Part shown: piece after piece, positions 40,939 to 51,400 of the stretch | Position numbering within the stretch: the stretch's first letter is position 1 | Layout of the letters: the number at the start of each line of letters is the position of its first letter | Assembly (NCBI GenBank): GCA_934718065.1 | Contig: CAKUZR010000002.1 | Span: 62,001-126,000, forward strand | DNA length: 64,000 nucleotides | From: an uncultured Treponema sp. | GTDB taxonomy: Bacteria; Spirochaetota; Spirochaetia; Treponematales; Treponemataceae | Direction of reading: 5' to 3' | Translations under genes and position numbers: made by a program | Notes under the pieces: model-generated | Databases searched by the model: none | The model's input: only the letters and a program-made list of their open reading frames with translations | Told to the model about the DNA's origin: nothing

Positions 40939-43359
40939 TTATTTATTTGTCATATTGAATGAAAGAACAAACTGCCATTTGCCGTCCCATTTGACTTCAC
41001 CGTCCTGCACACGGAATTTATTAGCAAAAAGCAAATGAAGCGGGAACTGCGGAACAAGGAATCTCAATCCCGGACCAAAACTAAAGTAGAAATCGTCGAT
41101 TTTAAGGTTGTTCAGCAAATCCTCCGGCTCGTCCTTAACCGCAACCGCATCAAAGAATCCGTCAATACCAAGAATTCCCTGGAACAAAGGAAGACGAAGC
41201 TCCACGCGGTTTGAAAGCATCGCCTTTCCGCGCGTTTCATTGTAAACATCAGTCCATCCGCGGCCGTTGAACATACCGTCAATATAAACTTTGCTGGAAT
41301 CCCCGAACAAAGTTCCCGGAACCGGATAAACAAGAGAAATTCCTGTGTAAGCCGCAAGAACCATCTTGAAATTCCAGAATCCATTGAACAGCGGAATGTC
41401 GAAAAGCTTCAGATATGACTCAAGCTTTGTGTCGGAGCGAAGATAAAATTCCTTTTCAACTTCCGGAATAAGTCCGTACCACGCAAGACGCTCGCTCACA
41501 AACCAGCCCTTTGTCGGGTCATAGTTAATATCGCGGTTGTCAAGAGAAGCGTTCATAAAAAGAGAATTTTTGATTCCAAGGCGGTTCGCAAATTTATTTA
41601 CGCCGGAATCCAGCGGAACATAAAGCGACTCATCATAAATATTGTCGGTAACAGAGTTTGTCATACCGCCGGAAAGCGTGAAAATCGCGAAGCTAGGAAG
41701 CCAGCGGCGGCCAAAACTTGTTGCAAGCGAAGCCCCGTAAGACTCGTAGTTCATATAATAATAGTCGTCGTCAAAAACTCCGTTCGGAAGCATACGCAAG
41801 TCAAGCGCATAGGAATTTGAATGATAAATCGAAAGCGACTCTGAAAAAGATATCGGCTGGTTGAAAAGCCAGTTTTCCCGGAAGCCGAAATCAACAGACT
41901 GCTCGTTTGAAGCGATTGTAACGCCGGAAGAAATAGATTTTCCTGTTCCTCGGAAATTTGAATTTTCAACCTTGGCGTAAAGAGAAATCGGCAGGTCGTC
42001 AGAATCCTCGATTCCTGTGAAAGTCATACCGAACTGAAGCGACGTAGTGCTCTGCTCCTCAACAGTGATAACAAGGTCAACAAGATTTTCTTCCGAACCA
42101 GAAACCGGCTCCGGAACGATGCTTGAAAAATACTGCGTGTTGTAAAGGTTTCTAAGCCCGGACATAATTTTTTCGCGGCTGAAAACATCGCCTGGCTCAA
42201 TAGGAAGTTCCCGAAGAATTACATTTTCCTTGGTTTTTGTATTTCCCTTGATAATAATATTTTCAACATGGGCGCGCGAACGCTCTTTTATTGAAAGCGT
42301 ATAGCCGACAGTGCGTTTTTCCGGGTCCTTGTTTACCGATGGAGAAAATTCATTCGACATATAGCCGTTTTCGTAATACAAGTTAGTTATTCCGGAAAGC
42401 CCTTCCTGGAATTTCGTCTGATTGAAAACTTCGCCGTTCTTAAGCTTTACATAGGAAAGAAGTTTTTCTGTCTTGAAGATTTCGTTTCCGGAGATTGTAA
42501 GTCCGCTGTAAGTATACTGCGCGCCTTCTGAAATAACGAATGTAAGCGCAATTTCCTCGCGCTCCTTTTTTTCGTTGTAGGAAGAATTTTCAAGCACATC
42601 GATTACCCTGGCGTCGATGTAGCCTTTTGTCATATAGTGAGCCACCAGAGCCTGCTTGTCGGCTTCAACAGAAGAAGGCTGGTACGCGCCGTCTTTCAGG
42701 AAACCTTTTTCCTTCAATGAAATTTTGCTTTTCAGCGTTCTTGCAGAAAAAACTGTGTTCCCGGAAAAATTTATCTGGCTTACAATTGTTGAATTTCCTT
42801 CGTTTACAATAAAAGTTACGTCAATGCCTTCTTCCGAATCGCTTGTTGAAACAGAAACTTTCGCCTCAATATAACCTTTTTTGATATAAAGATCGCGCAA
42901 AGCCCGCTCATCCACAAGCGCGTTCGCTTCAATGAAAATATCGCCCGGCTTCATGGAAACAGTGTCGCGCAGCTCGTTGTTGCGTATTTTCTTGTTTCCC
43001 TTGAACTGAATCGACGCAACAACCGCGTGCTCCTTCACCGTGAAAACAAGATTTACTTTATCAGGATTCTTTGCGTCATGCTTTGCATAAGGCTCGATGT
43101 CCTCAAAATATCCAAGCGCATAAAGGCGGTCAAGAATATCGTTGTAGAATTTTTCATCAAAAACTTTTCCGACAAAACTGTTTGTCACACCGGAAACTTC
43201 AGATTTTTTTACGCTTCTAAGCCCTTCAAAGGAAATTTCCGAAACAGTTTTTCCCCAGAACCAGTCTGAATCATCTGAGGACTGCGCAAAAACAGCGGCA
43301 GCGGAGAAAAATAAAATAAATGAAAGCAAAATCTTAATTTTTTTCAACATAAAGGACAT
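40939..43359 (-). CDS. bamA: Outer-membrane assembly factor BamA
   Basis: Central subunit inserting beta-barrel proteins into the outer membrane. A signal peptide (to about AVFAQ) is followed by five POTRA domains (about 30-420: SEISFEGLRSVKKSEV, VVASIQFKGNKKIRNNEL, TIVSQINFSGNTVFSARTL, YTYSGLTISGNEIFKTEKL, RAHVENIIIKGNTKTKENV) and a 16-strand barrel. The loop motif LFGDSSKVYIDGMFNGRGW holds the conserved R-G-W-like turn. The C-terminus is FVLSFNMTNK. The frame opens with GTG at 43374, but the ATG at 43359 with AAGGTGG upstream is preferred. It is the homologue of treponemal Tp92/TP0326. Confidence 0.94.
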   Translation of the reverse strand: MSFMLKKIKILLSFILFFSAAAVFAQSSDDSDWFWGKTVSEISFEGLRSVKKSEVSGVTNSFVGKVFDEKFYNDILDRLYALGYFEDIEPYAKHDAKNPDKVNLVFTVKEHAVVASIQFKGNKKIRNNELRDTVSMKPGDIFIEANALVDERALRDLYIKKGYIEAKVSVSTSDSEEGIDVTFIVNEGNSTIVSQINFSGNTVFSARTLKSKISLKEKGFLKDGAYQPSSVEADKQALVAHYMTKGYIDARVIDVLENSSYNEKKEREEIALTFVISEGAQYTYSGLTISGNEIFKTEKLLSYVKLKNGEVFNQTKFQEGLSGITNLYYENGYMSNEFSPSVNKDPEKRTVGYTLSIKERSRAHVENIIIKGNTKTKENVILRELPIEPGDVFSREKIMSGLRNLYNTQYFSSIVPEPVSGSEENLVDLVITVEEQSTTSLQFGMTFTGIEDSDDLPISLYAKVENSNFRGTGKSISSGVTIASNEQSVDFGFRENWLFNQPISFSESLSIYHSNSYALDLRMLPNGVFDDDYYYMNYESYGASLATSFGRRWLPSFAIFTLSGGMTNSVTDNIYDESLYVPLDSGVNKFANRLGIKNSLFMNASLDNRDINYDPTKGWFVSERLAWYGLIPEVEKEFYLRSDTKLESYLKLFDIPLFNGFWNFKMVLAAYTGISLVYPVPGTLFGDSSKVYIDGMFNGRGWTDVYNETRGKAMLSNRVELRLPLFQGILGIDGFFDAVAVKDEPEDLLNNLKIDDFYFSFGPGLRFLVPQFPLHLLFANKFRVQDGEVKWDGKWQFVLSFNMTNK

Positions 43360-43380
43360 TAGTGCAGCAACCACCTTTTC

Positions 43381-46300
43381 TTAAAATGAAAATTTCCATG
43401 AAAGCGTTACAGAAGTAGAAGACACAAATCTATCGTTTCTAATTCCGTTTATATCAGGCGCCATATTCCATCTGATATTTCCGAAAGGCGCTTCAATTTC
43501 CAGACCGAACTCCGGACGGAAAACAAGACCGCCTGCCGTAAATTTGTCATCTACCTTGGTCTTGTCGTAAGACCAGTGCATAAGGGCATCCACATATAAA
43601 GAGCTTCCAAAGTATTTACCTATATAAACAGTTGAGTTATCAAAAAAGTTACCAAATCCGAAACTAGAATTTTCTGAATCCTCTGTTCTGTCTAGCAGAC
43701 CGTAATTAAGCGCATTCTGCAGAACATTTGTTCTAACGCTCAATATATCAAAATTAAGGAAATCACGCAACTTGTTCTCTATTGAACGCCCGATTGTTGA
43801 CTGAATCGCGTAGTCGCCGGTCGCAAACAAAAGCGAAGTGACACGCTCCGAATCTCCAACGGCAATCTGACCGAGCAGGGAACGAATTTCAGCCTCGGAT
43901 TTTGCCGGAATCGAAGAGAACTGCGCGTTGAAATTCAAAAGATACTGGTTGTTCGCCGTAAGAATAATTCTTACATCATTTCCGTTGTCGTCACGCTCGC
44001 GGGTTTCCGCCTGAACGCTTATCAGAGGATTGAACGTAGGATCGTTGCTGTTGAAGCGCATTGAACCGTTTTTCAGGTAGAAATTCCGGCTCAGATACGA
44101 AATATCCCCGGAACGGAACGCAAGCTCGCCGTCAAGCTCCATTTCTCCGTTCGACATATCGTACTTGAATCCAAAAACTGTGTCCGGAACAAGAACCGCC
44201 CGAAGCAGCGGATCGAATATGAACGTAACGTGCTGGCCAAAATGCAGGTTTATATTGGAACGGGCAAACCAGTTTCTTTTCGGTGCAGGAAGGGCAAGCT
44301 CCTTTGTCTTGACGCTTCCTGTAACTTTTTTCAAGAAAACATCGCCGCTCACATCAAGATAATGGTCTTCAAACGCAATATCCACGTCCAGGCTGACATC
44401 GCCGGTAAATCGCGCAAGACGGATTTCAAAATCTCCAGGCATATAGACATTCTTAGGATTCCAGATATGGCTTTCAAGGCGGCTGAACGACCAGCGGTCA
44501 AAATAAACGTTCAGGTCCGCGCAGATGATATTGTCAGATTTTCTGACGTATCCGCGGGTTTCAGGAATTTGAATTTTGTTGTGGTCAAAAATTATATGGG
44601 TTTTTGGAACAAAAACGTGCTGCGAGACAATCTTCGGAAGCGTAAAATCCGCCTGAGTCAAATAGAACGAGCCAAGGAATTCCGGATCAGCCTTGAGCCC
44701 CGAAATTGAAAGCGAGCCGTTCAGGATTCCGTCGTAGACCTTCAGCCGTGAAATATCGACAAATTCAAAGAGCTTTCCCACATCCGCCCTGACATTTTTC
44801 ACAGAAAAATCCAGCTTATCACTCTTTAAATTTCCTGAAAGCCTCAACTGGAGCGGCTTGCCTTCCGAAATTGAAAAATCAACTTTTCCGTCATCATAAA
44901 TTGTGCCCGAAATTCCCTGCTCCTCGGACGAATAAACCGACGTTCCGCCTTTTGAATGAAGAACCGTAAGATAGAAAGGAAATGTTTTCTTGAAAAGCGT
45001 TCCCGAAATTTTCTCGCATGAAAGGCGCGCGGCAAATTCCGAAGGGAAAAATTTCCCCTCCTCCAGAACTGTGTCGGAAACTGAAAATTCCAGCGGCGCA
45101 TGGATAGTCTGCTTTGAAACAGCGGCGTCCAGCTCAGCGTTTGCGGCTCCCGTAAAATTTTCAAGGTTGAACTGCGCGGAAACATTGCTCAGGGAAATAT
45201 TGTTGTAAACGAGCTTGAAATTGTCAACCGTAAGATTTTTTTCCTCAACGAACGCGGAGCCTGAAACATCAACTTCTTTTCCGGCGGACATCAGCGAAAG
45301 TTTTTCAACGTTAAGGCCGGCGTAAAGATTTGCAGGAAGCCCCGAAAGAATCAGCGTTGCGGAAAGGCGGTTGTTTTCGCTTTCTTCAGCGGTGAACCGG
45401 CTCAATCCAAAATTGTTGAAGACAATCTGCGAATTCAAATAGAAAGAATTCTTGAAATTTTCCGCGGAAAGAGTGTCGCCGTTCGGATTTGAAAGCTCCA
45501 TTGAAACGTCAATTCCTTCCGTTGAAACCGGATTTTTCAGCTCAGCCTTGAATCTTGCGGAATCAAAAACCGGGCCGTTCATATTCCACAAAAATTCCGA
45601 AGTTCCTTCAATTGCTGAAAAATTATCTGAATACGATATTGCATCAAGGAAAAGACCGTATTTTGTAACATTTCCGGCCACGTTCAAAACCGGGTTGAAA
45701 GAATATTTTCCGCTGGCTTCAAGCGCCTCGAAACGCGAAATTTTCACATTGATTCCATCCTGCGCGGAATAACTGAAGCTTGAATCCGCCGAAACCGTAA
45801 AAATCGCGCCGTTCGCACCGAAAGGAAATCCGTCCGCGGAAAAATTCCCTGAGACAAGCTGGCCGTCCTTCTTCAAATCGAAAACCACGCCGTAATCGCC
45901 GCTCACTGACACAACGCCCGGCATAAAATTCCCGGAAAAATGGTACGGAATCGAGTCCGCGTTCAAATCCGCCATGAAAAAAGCGTCGTCGCCGTCCGGA
46001 GATTTTTCATAAATTCCTGAAAGATGAACAAGTTTTCCGTTGTTCACAAAATCAAAGCGGTTCAAATTCAGCGAGGAGCGGTTTCCGTCAAACGAAATGT
46101 AGAAAAACTGGTTCTCTTTTTTTGTGTTCGCAACAAAAGCGTAAGGAACATTGTATGAAATCTGGGAAAAATCCGTTGAAACAAAAAAATCCCCGTTGAA
46201 AATATAATTTGAAAGGAACGCAAACGATGATTTTCCAGGATTTTTTCCAAAATATGAAACCGTCTGCGCCGCGCTGTCAAGATAAATTCCGCTTGAAGAA

Positions 46301-47754
46301 ATATTCGCCTGAAGATATTTTGTTCCGCCGATGTAGCTTCCCTCAATTTTTATAATTCCAGCGTTTTCCGCCTCTGAATGATAATAATCCGAAACTTCAA
46401 ATGAAAAATCAACTGAATCTTTTACCGGAACCACAGAAATCTGAAGCGCCGTAAGAGCCTTCTGGTCCAGCATAAGCTGCGGCGCAAAAGCCATGAAGCC
46501 GTTTTCAAGCGAATCAATATAAAGTTCCGTGGAAACATTCGTTCCGTTCGGAAGCCTCAGCGCGTTCACGTTCAGCTCGCCGGAAAATTTAAAGCCTTCG
46601 TACAAAAACGAGCCGTAATAGTCAATGTCAACATTCGGGCCGGAAATTTCAAGTTTTTCCACAGAAACGCTTTTTTCATCGCCTTTAAAAGAATAATTCC
46701 CGGAAAAACCGCCTTGATAAACTGAATCCGGAACAAAAACTTTTCCCGCGGAAGAATACGAAAAATCCCTGCTGAAAAAATTGTACCTCGCCTCGGCGTT
46801 CAGCGAAAGCGAAAGATTTTTCATTTTTTTAGCGGCATCGGAATTCTTCCGTGAAAAAACAACTCCGGCCGGCTGAAAATCCTTTGTTCTAAGAAGAAAA
46901 GCCGCCTCCGCCGTGTCAAGCGCGAAACTTCCGGACAAATAAAGCGGATAGCCATTCTGGATTGTCCTGAGCTCAAAAATTCTTTCCTTGTAGCCAAGCA
47001 GAAAATTCAGCCTTGAAAGAGAATATTTTCCGTTTGTAAAATCTGTGACCCGGAAAATTATCGAAGTTTCGTCAAAATTGTCAGGAATCGAGCCAGAAGC
47101 CGAAAATCCAAGCGAAAAACGGCTCGTGTTTTTTGAATACGAAACGCCGCCCGAAGTCCTTATCTGAAAAACCTTGCTTCTTGAAAGATATTCAAGGGTG
47201 ATTCTCCGGAAATTCACCGCCGCAGACTCATTTTCTCCGGAATAAACAAGCCTCACGTTCCGAATTGAAACATTGAACGGAAGCTGAGAGGCAACATTTT
47301 TCAGCCCGGACAGAATATTTTCCTTCGGCTCGTTTTCAACGTTTTTTTTCTGCCGCCCGGAGATTTTTTTCAGAAACAGGTTGTCCTTGCTGGCTTCAAG
47401 AATAATTCCATCCGCAGAAACGTTTTTAATCGAAGAAATTCCTCGCCCGCGCAGAAAATCCAGAATGCTGTAGCTCACAACAATTTTTTTTACCTGCGCA
47501 ATCCGCTTGCCGTCATTTGAATCTGACAGTATGATATTTTTTATCCGCAGACCGGCGACAATTGAAGGAGAAAATTTTTCATAGGAAATGTTCATTCCTG
47601 TTTTTTCAGAAACAACATTTTCAAGCAGGCCTGTCGCTTTTTTCAGCTCGAAAGAAACAAATGAATAAAGCGGCCGTACTAGCAATGCGGCGGAAATAAT
47701 CACGAGAAGAAAAATTGTCAGCGCGAGCGTTTCTTTTAACGACAGCTTTTTCAT
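43381..47754 (-). CDS. tamB: TamB/DUF490-family envelope protein
   Basis: A very large (about 1457 residues) protein with one N-terminal anchor (LALTIFLLVIISAALLVRPL) and repetitive beta structure through the periplasm, ending in the conserved DUF490 domain. Signatures are GELAFRSGDISYLSRNFYLKNGS, FDPLLRAVLVP, SEAEIRSLLGQIA near 1315, and the barrel-like end SVTLSWKFSF. TamB-type proteins bridge inner and outer membranes for barrel assembly or lipid transport. The first codon of the open frame (47784) is TTG; the ATG at 47754 is taken as start. It heads the bamA operon, divergent from tmk. Confidence 0.87.
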   Translation of the reverse strand: MKKLSLKETLALTIFLLVIISAALLVRPLYSFVSFELKKATGLLENVVSEKTGMNISYEKFSPSIVAGLRIKNIILSDSNDGKRIAQVKKIVVSYSILDFLRGRGISSIKNVSADGIILEASKDNLFLKKISGRQKKNVENEPKENILSGLKNVASQLPFNVSIRNVRLVYSGENESAAVNFRRITLEYLSRSKVFQIRTSGGVSYSKNTSRFSLGFSASGSIPDNFDETSIIFRVTDFTNGKYSLSRLNFLLGYKERIFELRTIQNGYPLYLSGSFALDTAEAAFLLRTKDFQPAGVVFSRKNSDAAKKMKNLSLSLNAEARYNFFSRDFSYSSAGKVFVPDSVYQGGFSGNYSFKGDEKSVSVEKLEISGPNVDIDYYGSFLYEGFKFSGELNVNALRLPNGTNVSTELYIDSLENGFMAFAPQLMLDQKALTALQISVVPVKDSVDFSFEVSDYYHSEAENAGIIKIEGSYIGGTKYLQANISSSGIYLDSAAQTVSYFGKNPGKSSFAFLSNYIFNGDFFVSTDFSQISYNVPYAFVANTKKENQFFYISFDGNRSSLNLNRFDFVNNGKLVHLSGIYEKSPDGDDAFFMADLNADSIPYHFSGNFMPGVVSVSGDYGVVFDLKKDGQLVSGNFSADGFPFGANGAIFTVSADSSFSYSAQDGINVKISRFEALEASGKYSFNPVLNVAGNVTKYGLFLDAISYSDNFSAIEGTSEFLWNMNGPVFDSARFKAELKNPVSTEGIDVSMELSNPNGDTLSAENFKNSFYLNSQIVFNNFGLSRFTAEESENNRLSATLILSGLPANLYAGLNVEKLSLMSAGKEVDVSGSAFVEEKNLTVDNFKLVYNNISLSNVSAQFNLENFTGAANAELDAAVSKQTIHAPLEFSVSDTVLEEGKFFPSEFAARLSCEKISGTLFKKTFPFYLTVLHSKGGTSVYSSEEQGISGTIYDDGKVDFSISEGKPLQLRLSGNLKSDKLDFSVKNVRADVGKLFEFVDISRLKVYDGILNGSLSISGLKADPEFLGSFYLTQADFTLPKIVSQHVFVPKTHIIFDHNKIQIPETRGYVRKSDNIICADLNVYFDRWSFSRLESHIWNPKNVYMPGDFEIRLARFTGDVSLDVDIAFEDHYLDVSGDVFLKKVTGSVKTKELALPAPKRNWFARSNINLHFGQHVTFIFDPLLRAVLVPDTVFGFKYDMSNGEMELDGELAFRSGDISYLSRNFYLKNGSMRFNSNDPTFNPLISVQAETRERDDNGNDVRIILTANNQYLLNFNAQFSSIPAKSEAEIRSLLGQIAVGDSERVTSLLFATGDYAIQSTIGRSIENKLRDFLNFDILSVRTNVLQNALNYGLLDRTEDSENSSFGFGNFFDNSTVYIGKYFGSSLYVDALMHWSYDKTKVDDKFTAGGLVFRPEFGLEIEAPFGNIRWNMAPDINGIRNDRFVSSTSVTLSWKFSF

Positions 47755-47767
47755 TTTAGACAAAATA

Positions 47768-47796
47768 TTGTAACGGATTTTCAAAATTTTTTATAC
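47768..47796 (+). promoter_or_regulatory. Promoter for tmk
   Basis: TTGTAA (47768-47773), 17-base spacer, TTATAC (47791-47796). GGAAGGA precedes the ATG at 47817. The same short divergent region must also hold the tamB promoter, which I cannot place. Confidence 0.5.
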
Positions 47797-47816
47797 AACA
47801 AGACAGGAAGGATTCA

Positions 47817-48419
47817 ATGATTTTAAAGAATTTTATAGTTTTTGAGGGAATAGACGGAGCCGGAACTTCAACGCAAATCGCAAGGCTTGCGGAAAGATTC
47901 AAGCAGGACGAAGTTTTTGTAACGGCCGAGCCGACTTCAGGCGAAACAGGAAAATTCTTAAGAAAAATGCTCAGGGGCGATTTCCAGGTTGATGAAAAAA
48001 CCGCGGCTTTTCTGTTTGCGGCCGACCGCTGCGAGCATATTTTTGGAAAAAACGGCGTAATCGCCCAGACTGAAAAAGGAAAAACCGTTTTAAGCGACAG
48101 ATATTTCTTTTCAAGCCTTGCGTACCAGTCAGTTTCATGCGGAAAAGAGCTTCCGGAGCTTCTGAACAGCGTTTTCCCTCTTCCGGAAATTCTTTTCTAT
48201 TTTAAAATCGACCCGGAAATTTCAATTTCACGCGTGAACAGCCGCGGAGAAACAAAAGAAATTTATGAAAAAATCAGCTTCCAGAAAAAAACAGCGGAAC
48301 GTTACGACGCAATAATAAACGGATACAAAGACCGCAAAGACTCCGGAATGAAAATCGTGGAAGTGGACGCCGCAAAATCCATTGAGGAAATAAGCGATTT
48401 CATCTGGAAAAATTTGTAA
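47817..48419 (+). CDS. tmk: Thymidylate kinase
   Basis: Phosphorylates dTMP to dTDP. 200 residues with the P-loop FEGIDGAGTSTQ (9-20), TAEPTSGETG, the DRY-like LSDRYFFSSLAYQ and a C-terminal helix. The Gly-Thr-Ser form of the loop is a recognised tmk variant. It is the first gene of a plus-strand row with aroB and a cysteine desulfurase. Confidence 0.94.
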   Translation: MILKNFIVFEGIDGAGTSTQIARLAERFKQDEVFVTAEPTSGETGKFLRKMLRGDFQVDEKTAAFLFAADRCEHIFGKNGVIAQTEKGKTVLSDRYFFSSLAYQSVSCGKELPELLNSVFPLPEILFYFKIDPEISISRVNSRGETKEIYEKISFQKKTAERYDAIINGYKDRKDSGMKIVEVDAAKSIEEISDFIWKNL

Positions 48420-48451
48420 ATTCCGCATTTTTTCGCTCCGATAAAAATAAT

Positions 48452-49081
48452 GTGAAAAAGTCTTTTTTCAAAACAATCAGATTTCTCGCGGCGGCATTGA
48501 TTTTCGCCTTTATGTGTGTTTCCTCAGCAAGCGCATATATGGTCAAGTACAAGGAAGACTGGTACAGGCTTTATCACGTTCACTACCAGCAATATCCAGA
48601 TGACTGCATTGAAAATATCTACTGGCTGGAAAAAGCGGCCCAGGCAGATTTTGCAAATCCTCTTTACGCGAACGCAAAAATTGAAACTGAAAAGCAGTGG
48701 GAAAAATACCGATATCTTTTTCAAATGCACATAAATTTAAAGCTGATAGAGCAGCACCTTCGGCTTGGACGGACTTTTGACAAAAAAACCGCTAAATTCT
48801 ATGACGCGCCATGGAAGGACGAATACATCAGAAATCTTGAAAAAGCGCTGGGCTTCTACAAAGCAGGACTTTACTACTGGCAGGAAGCGCAGCTCTGGGC
48901 TGAAAAAGCGAACACAAAGGACTTCAATTTTCTTTTCATTACAGATTTACAGAACTGGGAAGACGAGCGCGAGCGCATAAAAACCGGCGAGCTTGACTAC
49001 GGAAAAATGCTCCAGCGGGAGATTTCCCGCGTTGAAAATGTAAAAGCCGAGTTCCTTGCAATGGATTCCAAAAACTATTAA
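48452..49081 (+). CDS. Secreted protein of unknown function
   Basis: 209 residues beginning at GTG, with a signal peptide ending ASAYM (cleavage near residue 28). The mature part is Tyr/Trp/Lys-rich and helical (for example WYRLYHVHYQQYP and EDERERIKTGELDYGK), perhaps TPR-like. I do not recognise a family. A periplasmic location and spirochaete restriction are inferred. It ends nine bases before aroB. Confidence 0.6.
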   Translation: MKKSFFKTIRFLAAALIFAFMCVSSASAYMVKYKEDWYRLYHVHYQQYPDDCIENIYWLEKAAQADFANPLYANAKIETEKQWEKYRYLFQMHINLKLIEQHLRLGRTFDKKTAKFYDAPWKDEYIRNLEKALGFYKAGLYYWQEAQLWAEKANTKDFNFLFITDLQNWEDERERIKTGELDYGKMLQREISRVENVKAEFLAMDSKNY

Positions 49082-49090
49082 AATAGACTT

Positions 49091-50212
49091 ATGTCTTGTG
49101 AAACAGAAAAATTAGATATTACTTATTCAGCAATAAATCCAGGCACAGCAGTCACAAAAATAACGTTCACCGCCGGCGCTCCGGATTTGGTTTCGCTTTA
49201 TGCCCCGGGAAATTCCGAAGGCCGAAGAAGATGCTTTGTAACAGATGCAACCGTAGCCACTCTTCCTGTGATGGAGCCGTTCATTTCATCATTTGAGGAC
49301 GGCGTATGCGGAAATGACATTCTTATCATCCTTGGCTCAGGCGAACCATACAAGACAATGGACAGCGTTCTTGAAATTGTCTCGAACGCAATCGACGCTG
49401 GATTTTCAAGGAAAGATCTTTTTGTAGGAATCGGCGGCGGTGTCATCTGCGACATGACGGGCTTTGCGGCTTCGCTTTTCAAGCGCGGAATTGCCTGCCA
49501 GTTTGTTCCGACAACGCTTCTTGCAATGGTAGACGCTTCAATCGGCGGAAAAACAGGATGCGACTTTAAAAACTACAAGAACATGGTCGGCGCGTTCTGG
49601 CCGGCTGAAGAAATTCATATCTTCCCGGAATTTGTAAAATATCTTCCAAAAAGCCAGTACCGCTCCGGTCTTGGAGAAGCCTTGAAAACCGGACTTCTTT
49701 TCGATACTGAGCTGTATGACATTTTCAAGAACGAATCAGAAAAACTTATGCAGGCTGACTCGGAAACAATTTTCAGCGTCATAAAAAAATGCGCTTCCGA
49801 CAAAGCCAAAGTCGTTGAGCAGGATCTTACGGAAAAAAACATCCGGATGTTCCTGAACCTTGGACATACATTCGGCCATGCGCTGGAAACAGTCGCCGGG
49901 CTGGGAAACATTACTCACGGAGACGCAGTCGCCTGGGGAATCGGGCGGGCAGTCTGCCTTTGCGCAAAGCTTGAATACTGCCGTGAATCCTTCAAGGATG
50001 AAGTTCTTTCCGTTCTTGAAAAATTCGGCTGGTGCGTTGACGCAGTTCCTTCATTCATTGCGGGCGGCGGTTTCAACGAGCGCATAATCGAAGCAATGCG
50101 AAAAGACAAGAAAAACACTTCTTCTAAAATCCGGTGCACGCTTTTAAAAGGCTTGTGCGAACCGTTCACAGAAGAAATTGAAGACTCAGCAATACTTTCA
50201 GTCCTGAAATAA
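49091..50212 (+). CDS. aroB: 3-dehydroquinate synthase
   Basis: Second enzyme of the shikimate pathway. 373 residues with the NAD-binding GGGVICDMTGFAASLFKRG, PTTLLAMVDASIGGKTGCD, the metal-ligand GLGEALKTGL and HTFGHALE. All key motifs are present. The stop is two bases before the cysteine desulfurase start. Confidence 0.95.
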   Translation: MSCETEKLDITYSAINPGTAVTKITFTAGAPDLVSLYAPGNSEGRRRCFVTDATVATLPVMEPFISSFEDGVCGNDILIILGSGEPYKTMDSVLEIVSNAIDAGFSRKDLFVGIGGGVICDMTGFAASLFKRGIACQFVPTTLLAMVDASIGGKTGCDFKNYKNMVGAFWPAEEIHIFPEFVKYLPKSQYRSGLGEALKTGLLFDTELYDIFKNESEKLMQADSETIFSVIKKCASDKAKVVEQDLTEKNIRMFLNLGHTFGHALETVAGLGNITHGDAVAWGIGRAVCLCAKLEYCRESFKDEVLSVLEKFGWCVDAVPSFIAGGGFNERIIEAMRKDKKNTSSKIRCTLLKGLCEPFTEEIEDSAILSVLK

Positions 50213-50213
50213 A

Positions 50214-51392
50214 ATGACAGAAATTCAAAAAGAACATTATTTTGACTGGGCTGCGACAAGCCCTTCAGACAAAGAGATTTTAACTTCCTCGCTGAACGAA
50301 ACCCTTGAAAAATGGGGAAATCCGTCCAGCATTCATTCTGCAGGAAAAGAGGCGAAGGAACTTCTTGAAAACGCAAGAGCCGCGAGCGCAAAGGCACTTG
50401 GAGTTCCTCCGGAAACCTTGTATTTCACTTCCGGAGGAACAGAAAGCGACCACATTGCCCTGCTTTCAGTTTTGAACAGACAGAACAAAGGACATATTCT
50501 TTTCAGCTCGATAGAACATCCGGCAATCCGGGAAATGGCGAACGAGATGAAAAAATGCGGAATCGCGGCGGAAGAAATTCCTTCAGACAAGGACGGAATT
50601 ATCCAGCCGGAAAAAGTTGTTTCAATGCTGCGGCCAGACACGCTTTTGGTCTGCATAATGGCGGTGAACAATGAAACAGGCGCAATCCAGCCGGTCTATA
50701 AAATCGCGGACGCAATTTCAAAGGCAACTGAAGGAAAAAGAAAGCCGAAGCTCCACGTTGACTGCGTTCAAGCCGCCGGAAAAATTCCGTTTGACCTGAA
50801 CCACAAGGGAATCGACAGTGCGGCGTTCAGCGCTCATAAAATTTGCGGTCCGCGCGGAATCGGGCTTCTATACATGAAAAATGCGGTGGAACCGTTTCTG
50901 CGGGGCGGCGGTCAGGAAAAAGGAATCCGCTCTGGAACTGAAAATGTCTACGGTGCGCTCGCTTTCAGCAAATGCCTTGAAAAATATTTTATTTCAGAAA
51001 GAAACAAGACGATGGAAGAACGTTTTGCCGCTCAAAAAAAATATTGCGCGGATTTTATAAACGGCCTGAAACAGCTCGGCTGCTGCTCGATAATTCCAAG
51101 CGCAAGAACAGAAAAAATGGAGCTTTATTCTCCGTGGATTGTCCAGGCTTCTTTCAAAAATATTCCAGGCCAGGTGATGCTTCGCGCGCTCGATGCTGAA
51201 GGATTCTACATTTCAACAGGAAGCGCATGCTCAAGCAGAAAAAACAACCGGCCGGTTCTTGAGGCAATGCACATAACGCCGGAAGAGTCGGAAACGGCGG
51301 TGCGGTTCAGTTTTGGCTCGGAAACCACGGAAAAGGCGATGAAAGAGCTTCTTGAAAAAGTTTCAGAAATAGCAAAAAAATTCAATTCATAA
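50214..51392 (+). CDS. NifS/IscS-type cysteine desulfurase
   Basis: PLP enzyme that mobilises sulfur from cysteine for Fe-S clusters or tRNA thiolation. 392 residues. Motifs: the N-terminal FDWAATSP and WGNPSSIHSAG, LHVDCVQAAGK, the Schiff-base Lys in AFSAHKICGPRGIG, and the persulfide Cys in ISTGSACSSRKNN. No scaffold or ferredoxin gene is adjacent, so IscS and NifS roles cannot be separated. Confidence 0.92.
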   Translation: MTEIQKEHYFDWAATSPSDKEILTSSLNETLEKWGNPSSIHSAGKEAKELLENARAASAKALGVPPETLYFTSGGTESDHIALLSVLNRQNKGHILFSSIEHPAIREMANEMKKCGIAAEEIPSDKDGIIQPEKVVSMLRPDTLLVCIMAVNNETGAIQPVYKIADAISKATEGKRKPKLHVDCVQAAGKIPFDLNHKGIDSAAFSAHKICGPRGIGLLYMKNAVEPFLRGGGQEKGIRSGTENVYGALAFSKCLEKYFISERNKTMEERFAAQKKYCADFINGLKQLGCCSIIPSARTEKMELYSPWIVQASFKNIPGQVMLRALDAEGFYISTGSACSSRKNNRPVLEAMHITPEESETAVRFSFGSETTEKAMKELLEKVSEIAKKFNS

Positions 51393-51400
51393 AAGATGTG

